A stretch of 64,000 nt of DNA from NCBI RefSeq assembly GCF_012933505.1, contig NZ_JABBNB010000017.1, positions 60,815 through 124,814 on the forward strand. Reading direction: 5' to 3'. Source of the DNA: Gordonia asplenii. Lineage in GTDB: Bacteria > Actinomycetota > Actinomycetes > Mycobacteriales > Mycobacteriaceae. Positions 51,239-59,150 of the stretch are shown piece after piece. The notes beneath the pieces are model-generated. The model had not been told where the DNA came from. It was given only the letters and a program-made list of their open reading frames with translations, and did not search any database. Numbering within the stretch: the first letter of the stretch is position 1; every line of letters starts with the position of its first letter. The position numbers were made by a program, and so were the translations under genes.

Positions 51239-53650
51239 ATGAGCGCGAGCCTCACCGACTGGACGATCACGCGGACCGCTCCCGACGCGTTCGGCAGTCC
51301 GGCCGAGATGGCCGACTCCGGCGCGGTCTGGCATCCGATCGCCGGGCCCGCTCCGATCGGCGTTCTGCTCGACGACGCGCCGTGGCCGGCGTCGTCGCTC
51401 GACGACCACGACTGGTGGTACTCGGCGACCGTCGAATCATCGACCGATCTGCGGCTGACGTTCGGCGGAATCACTTTTCCCGCAACGGTTTTCCTCGATG
51501 GCGCCGCGATCGCCGACGTCGTGTCGATGTTTCTGCCGGTCGGTGTCGACGTGCCGGCCGGCTCGCACACCCTCCACATCCGGTGTCCCGCACTCAACCA
51601 GTGGCTGCGCAAGCGTCGAGGCCGCGGCCGGTGGCGCTCGACTCTTGTTGCCGCACAAGGACTCCGGTGGGCACGCACGACTCTGCTGGGCCGCGCGCCG
51701 GTGTACGGCGGCGGCATCCTACCAGCGCCCGTCGGGCTGTGGCGTCCCGTCGACGCGGCCGGCGCGTACGCGCGGAACGTGCGTATCACCTGCGCCGACG
51801 AGCAGATCGCGGTAAGCGCGCTCATCCACGGCGCCACCGCGATCCGTTGTGTCATAACCGATCCCGACGGCTCCGAGATCCTGCACACCACCATCCCGCT
51901 ATCCGCGGACGGCCGCCTCACGACGTCGGTGTGGGTTCCTCATCCGCGACCGTGGTGGCCCCGCGGGTACGGCGATCAGTCGTTGTACCGCGTCACCCTG
52001 ATCGCCGACGACGTCGTGCTCGCCGACCGCGTTGCCGGATTCCGATCGGTGACCGCGGACACGTCGGACGGCGGATTCACGCTGTCGGTCAACGATGTCG
52101 ACGTCTTCGCGCGCGGCGTCACCTGGACGCCGCCCGACCCGGTCGCGCTCACCGTCGACACCGAAACCCTTGCCGCTCGACTCCTTTCGTTCGCCGACGC
52201 CGGGGCGACGATGATCCGAGTGGTCGGCGGGCTCACCTACGAGCAACCCGAGTTCTACCGGCTGTGCGCGGAATTCGGCCTGCTCGTGTGGCAGGACGTC
52301 ATGCAGGCGACCTTCGATCCGCCCGACGACGTCGGCGAGGTCATGTGCGCCGAACTCACGCATCTGCTGGTCGAACAGAGCGGCAACCCGGCGCTGGCCG
52401 TGATCAGCGGTGGCAGCGAGACGATTCAGCAACCCGAGATGTTCGGCGTCGACGCCGGGCGCCGGCACCTGCCGCTGCTCACCGATCGGTTCCCGGAAAT
52501 CGTTGCCGCACAGGATGGTCCGCCCTATGTGCCGGCCAGCCCATGGTCCCCGGACGGCACGCTCGCCATCCGGCCCGACGTCGGCGTCGCACATTGGTTC
52601 GGTGTCGGCGGCTATCAACGTCGGCTCGATGATGTGCGTACCGCCCGAGTCCGGTTCGCCGCGGAGTCACTCGCGTTCGCCATCCCGCCGTCCGATGCCG
52701 CCGTCGAACGGGATTTCGGTTCCCTCGCCGTCGTCGGACACCATCCGGACTGGAAGGCCGCGGTGCCCCGGGATCGCACTGCCACTTGGGATTTCGAGGA
52801 TATCCGCGATCATTATGTGCGCGAGGTGTTCGCGGTCGATCCGCTCGCCGTGCGGCGAGTCGACCCGGCGCGCTATCTGCAACTCGGCCGGCTCGCCGTC
52901 GCCGAAGCCATGGCGCACTGCTATCGCTTCTGGCGGCAACGGGATTCGCGGTGCGCAGGCGCGCTGATCCTGTCCGGCATCGACCTGCTGCCCGGTGCGG
53001 GCTGGGGCTTGCTCACGCACGACGGCGAGGCCAAGCTGCCGCTGGCCGTGCTCCGTCGACTCTGGGCGCCGACGTCGGTCAGCATCGTCGACGCCGGACT
53101 GTCCGGACTGCGCATCGACGTCCACCACGACGGCCCGCAGCCCCTGTCCGCAACTCTGTCGCTCACGCTGGCCGGGGCTACCGATTACTCGGAATCGATT
53201 ACCCTGCAACCGCATTCGTCGCTGACTCGCTACGACTGCGATCTCACCGGCGAGTTCGGTGATCTGTCGGCGTCGTATCGGTTCGGGCCGCCCCGCGCCG
53301 AGGCGGTACAGGTCACGCTCCGCGACGACGACGGCAGGTTGCTCGCGCGCGACGTCGTCGCGATCGCGCCCGCTCCGGTTCCGATCCGCGCCGGGCTGAC
53401 CGGCCTGCTGCGTCCCGCGACCGACGGCGCCTGGATTCTCACCGTGTCGAGCGTGGCGTCGCTGCGCTACGTCTGTCTCGACGTCGCCGGATGGTCCGTC
53501 GACGACGATTGCTTCGGTCTGCTCGGCGCGGTCCCGCACGAGGTCACCCTGCGGCCGCTCGACGCAGCCAACTCCCCACCGCGGGTGCGGATCTCGTCGA
53601 TCGATGCCCTCGACACCGGTGTCGCACAGATCGCCGACGGCGACACATGA
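51239..53650 (+). CDS. GH2-like (beta-mannosidase-like) protein
   Basis: An 803-residue protein without signal peptide. It has the GH2 order: N-terminal jelly-roll (about 30-190, WWYSATVESSTDLRLTFGGI), immunoglobulin-like domain, TIM-barrel (about 280-560) and C-terminal beta domains. The acid/base glutamate fits Glu394 in ISGGSETIQQ (family WxGNNE), and the nucleophile fits Glu476 in FAAESLAFAIP (family SEFGxQ); both are kept, but surrounding residues are unusual. DWKAAVPRDRTATWDFEDIRDHYV is also mannosidase-like. It lies two bases after DUF1839 and overlaps the PPTase gene (ATGA). A cytosolic glycosidase or a glycan-binding acceptor protein for the aminoacyl group is inferred. Confidence 0.72.
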   Translation: MSASLTDWTITRTAPDAFGSPAEMADSGAVWHPIAGPAPIGVLLDDAPWPASSLDDHDWWYSATVESSTDLRLTFGGITFPATVFLDGAAIADVVSMFLPVGVDVPAGSHTLHIRCPALNQWLRKRRGRGRWRSTLVAAQGLRWARTTLLGRAPVYGGGILPAPVGLWRPVDAAGAYARNVRITCADEQIAVSALIHGATAIRCVITDPDGSEILHTTIPLSADGRLTTSVWVPHPRPWWPRGYGDQSLYRVTLIADDVVLADRVAGFRSVTADTSDGGFTLSVNDVDVFARGVTWTPPDPVALTVDTETLAARLLSFADAGATMIRVVGGLTYEQPEFYRLCAEFGLLVWQDVMQATFDPPDDVGEVMCAELTHLLVEQSGNPALAVISGGSETIQQPEMFGVDAGRRHLPLLTDRFPEIVAAQDGPPYVPASPWSPDGTLAIRPDVGVAHWFGVGGYQRRLDDVRTARVRFAAESLAFAIPPSDAAVERDFGSLAVVGHHPDWKAAVPRDRTATWDFEDIRDHYVREVFAVDPLAVRRVDPARYLQLGRLAVAEAMAHCYRFWRQRDSRCAGALILSGIDLLPGAGWGLLTHDGEAKLPLAVLRRLWAPTSVSIVDAGLSGLRIDVHHDGPQPLSATLSLTLAGATDYSESITLQPHSSLTRYDCDLTGEFGDLSASYRFGPPRAEAVQVTLRDDDGRLLARDVVAIAPAPVPIRAGLTGLLRPATDGAWILTVSSVASLRYVCLDVAGWSVDDDCFGLLGAVPHEVTLRPLDAANSPPRVRISSIDALDTGVAQIADGDT

Positions 53651-54018
53651 CGGTTGCCATCGGCTGCGACGTCGTCGCCCTGACGGAGATCGAGGAATCG
53701 ATCGCCGCGTTCGGCGAACGCTTCCTGCGCCGGGTCTTCACCGCGGGTGAAATCGCGGATTGTCAAGGTACACAGCGCATCGAGCGACTCGCCGCCCGAT
53801 TCGCGGCCAAGGAGGCCGCCATCAAGGCGTTGGCGATCGTCGACGCCGCGACGCCGCCGCGGGAGATCGAGGTCGTCGGCGCGGGTGGGCCACCGCGGCT
53901 TCGCCTGCACGGCTCGATGGCCGACCGTGCCACCGAGAACGGCTGGACGTCGATCTCGGTGTCGTTGTCACACAGCAGCTGCCACGCGGTGGCCGTCGTC
54001 GTCGCTGAGCTCGGTTGA
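53647..54018 (+). CDS. AcpS-type 4'-phosphopantetheinyl transferase
   Basis: A 123-residue transferase that moves phosphopantetheine from CoA to a carrier-protein serine. The N-terminal GCDVVALTEIEE binds magnesium and CoA; RFLRRVFTAGEIADC and RLAARFAAKEAAIKAL are the AcpS signature blocks. The ATG overlaps the GH2-like gene stop. It is the last gene of the rightward arm and probably dedicated to the carrier protein in the same operon. A second, housekeeping AcpS would be expected elsewhere. It overlaps the convergent Wzy-like gene by 51 bases. Confidence 0.9.
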   Translation: MTVAIGCDVVALTEIEESIAAFGERFLRRVFTAGEIADCQGTQRIERLAARFAAKEAAIKALAIVDAATPPREIEVVGAGGPPRLRLHGSMADRATENGWTSISVSLSHSSCHAVAVVVAELG

Positions 54019-55398
54019 CCGCTCCGCACGAGACGCACGCAGGAGACACACCGACAGCGCGACCAGCACGGTGGACAGCAGCGACACCTGGGCGAAGCCG
54101 CCGATGTCGAGGATCAGACCGATGACCATCACGATGAGCACCGACGCCAAGACGCCCGGCACGAGTTCGGCCAGCGGCCCACCGGTGGACCGAAGTCGCA
54201 CTGCCGCAACGATTCCCGACATCGCGCCCACGAGATAGAACACGATGAGCGCCGCGACACCGATCAGGCCGACCTGCATCAGCTGGGCGAGGTAGTCGTT
54301 GTCGAGGACGGGCTGCACCCGCACGTCGTAGGTCCCGGCGCCCTGGCCCAGCCACATGTGGTGGCCGAACTGCTCGGCGACGTAGTCGCGTCCGATCGAA
54401 CGTGACTGCAGCGAGCCGTCTTTCGATCCGCCCGACACCACCTGGATGAGCGACCGGAGCATCGGGACATTGGCCAGCCAGAGCCCGAACAGAGCCACCG
54501 CACCCGCCGCGAAGACTCGCAGCGAACGCGTGATCGGCCAATACAGGGCGAACACCACTGCGGCAACGGCCATCCCCACCAGGGCGGAACGCGATACGGT
54601 CGCGGCCGCACCGGTGATCAGCACGATCGCCGCCGCCGCCCACGGCCACCAGCGCGCGCCGCGCCGGTACGCCTCGAAGGCGAGCGCCACCGCGACCGGG
54701 GTCATGATGGTGAGCACCGAGCTCAGTTCCAGTGGATGACCCGCGCTGCCCTGCGGACGAACCACGCCGTCGCGCATCAGATCCGTGACGAGTGCCGTGT
54801 CGTGCATGCGCAGGCCCGGAAGTGTCAGCATCGGCGCCAGATCCACGCCGGTGGCATAGGTGATCAAACCGATCATCGAACTGATCGACGCTCCGATCAC
54901 CAAGCCGCGCAACACCACAACGATCGCTGTGCGTGTGTGTATCAGGGCGACGATGACCACGAACGCCGCGAGCGAGTTCACCGCGTCCCGCCCGGCGTAT
55001 CCCGTCAGGATGTAGGGCACTTCGCCCATCGAGCCGGTGGTGGCGTAGGCAGCCGAAAGGAAGATGGTCGCCGCCACGCCGAGCGCGGCGGCGGTGGGAA
55101 GCAGCGGGATGGTGCGCACCGCGCGAACCCAGAATGGTCGTCCCGCAATGAATCCCACGATGAGCAGCACCAGTCCGCCCACCGCGGCGGCGCGCGCCGG
55201 CGGCATTCCGGAGGTCATCGGCACCAGCAGGCCCTGCCGCATCGCGAGCAGCATCGCGCCGAACACCGCGATGATCAGTGCGCTGGCATGTTCGGGGTCC
55301 CGAGCGAACACCCGGAACTCCTGCCAGCGAGCCCGCAGATCGGGCGAAGACAGTGTCACCGGCTTACCGACGGTTGGGTCGCTTCGAGTGATTCGCAC
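53968..55398 (-). CDS. Polysaccharide polymerase / O-antigen ligase-like membrane protein
   Basis: A 476-residue protein with about eleven to twelve hydrophobic helices and a long extracytoplasmic loop near residues 330-390 holding GRDYVAEQFGHHMWLGQGAGTYD, as in the Wzy/WaaL family. It would polymerise or ligate repeat units outside the membrane. The GTG start overlaps the Wzz-like gene by 35 bases, which suggests coupled translation; an internal start at 55374 is possible. It converges on the PPTase gene. Confidence 0.8.
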   Translation of the reverse strand: MRITRSDPTVGKPVTLSSPDLRARWQEFRVFARDPEHASALIIAVFGAMLLAMRQGLLVPMTSGMPPARAAAVGGLVLLIVGFIAGRPFWVRAVRTIPLLPTAAALGVAATIFLSAAYATTGSMGEVPYILTGYAGRDAVNSLAAFVVIVALIHTRTAIVVVLRGLVIGASISSMIGLITYATGVDLAPMLTLPGLRMHDTALVTDLMRDGVVRPQGSAGHPLELSSVLTIMTPVAVALAFEAYRRGARWWPWAAAAIVLITGAAATVSRSALVGMAVAAVVFALYWPITRSLRVFAAGAVALFGLWLANVPMLRSLIQVVSGGSKDGSLQSRSIGRDYVAEQFGHHMWLGQGAGTYDVRVQPVLDNDYLAQLMQVGLIGVAALIVFYLVGAMSGIVAAVRLRSTGGPLAELVPGVLASVLIVMVIGLILDIGGFAQVSLLSTVLVALSVCLLRASRAERSTELSDDDGHRVAAAV

Positions 55399-56281
55399 TG
55401 CCGCCCGGATGGCTCGACGGTCGCGCCTGCCCCGGGCGGGTAGCGGTCTTCACCGACGTTGCGGCCGACTGAGCATCGCTCTCGCTCACCACCGGAGCGG
55501 TCGCGGTCGGCGTGCTCGAAGTGAGCGTTGCGGTATCGGAGTCTCGAGAGCCGCCACTCGACGCGGTCTTTCGCGTGACCGGGTCGGCGCTCGTCGTGGC
55601 CGATGCGGGCGACGCCGCGTGCGCCGCGGGAGTCTCGGGATCGCCGTCGCGGCGCGAGTAGAACCGCCACACCGCACCGATCACCGCGAGAACAACCAGC
55701 GAGCCGAGCAACCCGCTGATCGCCCACATACCGGCGCCTCGGGCACCAGACACCGCCATCGCGGTGGGTTCGGTAGGCGCGACGAGCTGCACGGACTGCG
55801 CGAGAGTGTCGTCCTTGACACCCGCATGCACCTGCATCTGCTTGAGCTGATCACTGGCGATGACCATCAGCTGTTGGACCGCATCGCGCACGGTCTGCGC
55901 ATCGGTGCCGGTGACGGTGAACTGCAGCTGCGACGTCGGCATCGAGTTCACCACCGCGTTGTCATAGCGAACCGCGGCGGTGTACCCGGTCAGCGACGGC
56001 GCGCGGCTCTGCAACCCGGACACGATGTCCGGCGCGGCCATCCTCGTACTCAGTGCCTGCGCGAGTTGCGCCACGTTCTGATCGAGGTTGACGAACGGGT
56101 TATTGGTCGCGACCTGACTGCCGGCCCCGGGCGGGATGATCAAGACGATCCCCTCCGACTCGTAGGAGGGCACGGCGCGCGAAGCTCCGAACAACCCCCC
56201 ACCGATCGTCAGGACCAACACGAACAGCGTCGCAAGAGCGGTGACGACCGGGTGGCGTCGCAACGCGGCGGACAATTTCAC
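55364..56281 (-). CDS. Wzz-like chain-length / polysaccharide co-polymerase protein
   Basis: A 305-residue protein with two membrane helices (about 14-35 and 180-203) around an extracytoplasmic domain, the design of the Wzz/capsule co-polymerase family. There is no attached tyrosine kinase domain. The C-terminal cytosolic tail (about 210-305) is Ser/Thr/Pro/Ala-rich and probably disordered. The GTG start follows GGAG at good spacing. It is first in a two-gene unit with the Wzy-like gene and divergent from the GH6 gene. Confidence 0.78.
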   Translation of the reverse strand: MKLSAALRRHPVVTALATLFVLVLTIGGGLFGASRAVPSYESEGIVLIIPPGAGSQVATNNPFVNLDQNVAQLAQALSTRMAAPDIVSGLQSRAPSLTGYTAAVRYDNAVVNSMPTSQLQFTVTGTDAQTVRDAVQQLMVIASDQLKQMQVHAGVKDDTLAQSVQLVAPTEPTAMAVSGARGAGMWAISGLLGSLVVLAVIGAVWRFYSRRDGDPETPAAHAASPASATTSADPVTRKTASSGGSRDSDTATLTSSTPTATAPVVSESDAQSAATSVKTATRPGQARPSSHPGGSANHSKRPNRR

Positions 56282-56524
56282 TGATCTGACTCCGATTCAA
56301 CGCAGACTCGACAGCTCCCGGACCAGACCGAGAGTCGCCACTATCCTAAATGCAATATTTATCCATGATGACCCCGCAGGTCAGCGCGATGGATCACAAA
56401 CATCACTAAATTTCTCACCCCTATAAGGAATCTTGCCAATAGCCGTCGCCGAAGTTCGTACGGCCCGACCGTGCTCGGTACATTAACGGTGACTTCGGAT
56501 TCAAGATAAAGGAGACGATATCCA
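56282..56524. promoter_or_regulatory. Divergent promoter region in the polysaccharide locus
   Basis: This 243-base gap is AT-rich (for example TAAATGCAATATTTATCC near 56345) and lies between the leftward wzz/wzy-like unit and the rightward GH6-flippase-glycosyltransferase unit. It presumably holds both promoters. No clear operator dyad was found. AAGGAGACGATATCCA immediately upstream of 56525 is the ribosome site of the GH6 gene. Confidence 0.4.
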
Positions 56525-57580
56525 TTGAAGCCGGGGCGAACCAGCGGAATCCGCAAACGCCGCACCGCGACGTTGCTGGCACTCATGCTTGCCATCCTCG
56601 CGACCGCAACAGGTAACGATCCCCTCGGTGCCGCGCCACTGTTCACTGTGCCGCCCACCGACTCGGATGCGACCGGCACACATCAACCGCTGCCGGCCGC
56701 GGGGTTCACGGTCTCACCGTTGAGCCAGACGCGAGTCTGGCTCGCCGCGCATCCCACCGATCCACGTACTCCCGCGCTGCGCGCCGCACTGGGCGCACGG
56801 CCCGACGCGCTATGGCTCACCGGGACCGACCGTGACCTGCCGAACCTGACCGAATTCCTTGCCGTCGCCCGCTCGACGGCGACCACTCCGGTGATCGCGC
56901 TGTACAACATTCCCGGCCGCGACGACGGGATCACCGGCCCCACCGCACGGATCGCGGCTGCCGGCTACCGCACCTGGGTCGACCGCATCGCGTCGACGAT
57001 CGGCCGCACCGGCGCCATCGTCGTCGTCGAACCCGACGCCCTGTGGCTCGCCGACCGGCAATACCGCGACGATCACACCGGATTCGACGATCGCCTCGCC
57101 ACCCTGCGCTATGCGGTCACCGCACTGCACCGCAATCCCGGCACCCACGTCTACCTCGACGCGGGCACCAGCTCGGGCTCGGTGACGCCGGACCGGATGG
57201 CTGTGCTGCTGCGCGGCGCGGGGGCCTCGACACGCACTGGATTCGCGGTGAACGTGAGCTCGTTCGGGCCGCCGGCGGAGATCACGGCCTACGCCCAACG
57301 CATTCGAGACGCTCTGATGCGGGCCGGCGTCGCCGACCCGCACTACATCGTCGACACCAGTCGCAATGGAAATCCAGTGTGGGACAACAACACCTGGTGT
57401 AATCCGCCCGGGCGGAAGATCGGCTCGGCGCCGACGGCACGCCCGTCACCGACGGCACCCGGGCTCGACGCGAACATCTGGGTGAAGGCCCCCGGGACCT
57501 CCGACGGATCCTGCGGTGTGGGCAAAGGCAGTTCCGGCGGCGACTTCCTCCCCGGCGTCGCCATGGCGATGATTCGCTGA
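56525..57580 (+). CDS. Secreted GH6 glycoside hydrolase (endoglucanase-like)
   Basis: A 351-residue protein with a signal peptide (RKRRTATLLALMLAILATATG) and a single GH6 domain, no binding module. GH6 residues are seen in VVVEPDALWL (the catalytic acid aspartate), VYLDAGTSSGSV and IVDTSRNGNPV; WVKAPGTSDGSC is at the C-terminal end. It cleaves beta-1,4-glucan-type links with inversion. The TTG start is chosen because it lies ten bases after GGAG and directly before the signal peptide. As the first gene of a polysaccharide assembly unit it probably trims or releases the polymer rather than feeding on cellulose. Confidence 0.87.
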   Translation: MKPGRTSGIRKRRTATLLALMLAILATATGNDPLGAAPLFTVPPTDSDATGTHQPLPAAGFTVSPLSQTRVWLAAHPTDPRTPALRAALGARPDALWLTGTDRDLPNLTEFLAVARSTATTPVIALYNIPGRDDGITGPTARIAAAGYRTWVDRIASTIGRTGAIVVVEPDALWLADRQYRDDHTGFDDRLATLRYAVTALHRNPGTHVYLDAGTSSGSVTPDRMAVLLRGAGASTRTGFAVNVSSFGPPAEITAYAQRIRDALMRAGVADPHYIVDTSRNGNPVWDNNTWCNPPGRKIGSAPTARPSPTAPGLDANIWVKAPGTSDGSCGVGKGSSGGDFLPGVAMAMIR

Positions 57581-57591
57581 CCGGTCGGCAC

Positions 57592-59148
57592 ATGAACGAT
57601 CCCTCCGAAGACGAAAGCAGCATTCCCGTGAGTGAAACTGCACCGACGCCGGCACCAGCCGCGCACGATGACACCGAGGCGGTCGGCCATTCCGCAGCCC
57701 GGATCGGGCGAGCCTTCGGGCTGCAGATGGCCGCACGGGTCTTCGGCACCGGCGCCTCGCTGATCACCGTGGCGTTGACGACACGCCACCTCGGCCCGGA
57801 GAACTACGGCTACCTCACCTCCGCGGTCATGTTCGTGACCCTGTGGATGGCCTTGACCGAGCTCGGCATCGGCGAAGTGGCCGTCCGCCGGGTCACCGAC
57901 TCGCGAGTGGCCACCCGCCCGAGCATCGAGCGGCTCGTGCAAGTCAGCCTCGGCTTCGCGCTCGTCTGGTCGATCCCGCTCACCGTCGTCACACTGTTCA
58001 CCGGCGTCTTGATCTACCACGACGATCCCGAAGTCGTGAAGATGTTGTTCATCGTCGTCGGGTCGATTGCCCTGACGACGCTCTACTCGTCGTTCGATCC
58101 GCTGTTCAAGGTGCACATGCGCTTCGGCGCGGTCGCTCTCGCCGACTTCGGCGGACGCATACTGTCGATGGTGCTGACCGTCGTGCTGGTCGCCCTCGAC
58201 GCCGGTCTGGTCTGGTTCGCGGTGGTGCAGCTGGTGCCGCCCGCGGTCAACCTCGCGATCAAGGCCGTCGCCGCCGCGCGGCTCGGCGGCATCCGTCCGG
58301 TCTTCGACGTCTCGGCCACGCGCAGCCTCCTGGTGGAGAGCCTCCCGATCACCGTGGTCCTCGTCATCGCCGTGCTGTACTGGCGCATCGACGGCGTGCT
58401 GCTCAGTGTCCTCTCGACACCGGAGCAGGTGGGCCACTACGGCCTGGCCTACTCGATGGCGTTCATGGTCACGATGGTGTCGGAGTTGCTGCTCACCTCG
58501 CTGCTGTCGACGACGACTGCGCTTTACGCGGGCGACCGCGAGCGCTTCGCCGCGTTCGTGGCCCGGACGTCGGAGATCATGTACTTCTTCGCCTTCCCGG
58601 TCGCCGTCATCGGCCCCATCCTCGCCGGTCCGATCATCACGCTGATCAGCTCGGATTCCTTCGCCGGCGGTGCGCCGGTGCTGGGTCTGCTGTTCATCGC
58701 CGCCGCGGTGACCTTCCTCAACGCGGCCGCGAGCCAGGCACTGTTCGCCGCACACGATCAGCACTTCCTGATGCGGCTCAACGGTGTCACGCTGGTCATC
58801 AACATCGCCGCGAACTGCGCCTTGATCCCGCACTTCGGCGCCCAAGGCGCCGCGATGGCGTTGGTGATCACCGAGCTGATCGGTCTGGCCTGCTCGCGGT
58901 GGCGACTGGGTAGCCGCAAGCTGTACCACGAGCCCTTCGCATTCGGGCTCCGACTGCTGATTCCCACGATCGCTGCGGCAGCGATCGCCCTTGTACTGCA
59001 TGGCTTTTCACCACTAATCTCGCTGCCCGCCGCGGCGGCGGCCTACTTGGCGATCAATGTGGCCGTCGGGCCGGTCAACAAGCGTTTCATCAGCGAGACG
59101 CTGCGCAGCCGCTCCGATTCCGCGACGCACGACCGAGAGACCGCATAA
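57592..59148 (+). CDS. Wzx-like polysaccharide repeat-unit flippase
   Basis: A 518-residue MOP-superfamily transporter with about twelve to fourteen helices, opening ARIGRAFGLQMAARVFGTGA and containing LTTRHLGPENYGYLTSAV. It would move the lipid-linked repeat unit across the membrane. The first about 35 residues are hydrophilic. It lies 12 bases after the GH6 gene and three before the next glycosyltransferase gene. Confidence 0.9.
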   Translation: MNDPSEDESSIPVSETAPTPAPAAHDDTEAVGHSAARIGRAFGLQMAARVFGTGASLITVALTTRHLGPENYGYLTSAVMFVTLWMALTELGIGEVAVRRVTDSRVATRPSIERLVQVSLGFALVWSIPLTVVTLFTGVLIYHDDPEVVKMLFIVVGSIALTTLYSSFDPLFKVHMRFGAVALADFGGRILSMVLTVVLVALDAGLVWFAVVQLVPPAVNLAIKAVAAARLGGIRPVFDVSATRSLLVESLPITVVLVIAVLYWRIDGVLLSVLSTPEQVGHYGLAYSMAFMVTMVSELLLTSLLSTTTALYAGDRERFAAFVARTSEIMYFFAFPVAVIGPILAGPIITLISSDSFAGGAPVLGLLFIAAAVTFLNAAASQALFAAHDQHFLMRLNGVTLVINIAANCALIPHFGAQGAAMALVITELIGLACSRWRLGSRKLYHEPFAFGLRLLIPTIAAAAIALVLHGFSPLISLPAAAAAYLAINVAVGPVNKRFISETLRSRSDSATHDRETA

Positions 59149-59150
59149 CC

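Noticed and set aside
50743..52632. A long Arg/Pro-rich plus-strand frame overlapping DUF1839 and the GH2-like gene
   Set aside because: Out-of-frame reading of two real, motif-bearing genes; composition is typical of a GC-rich shadow.
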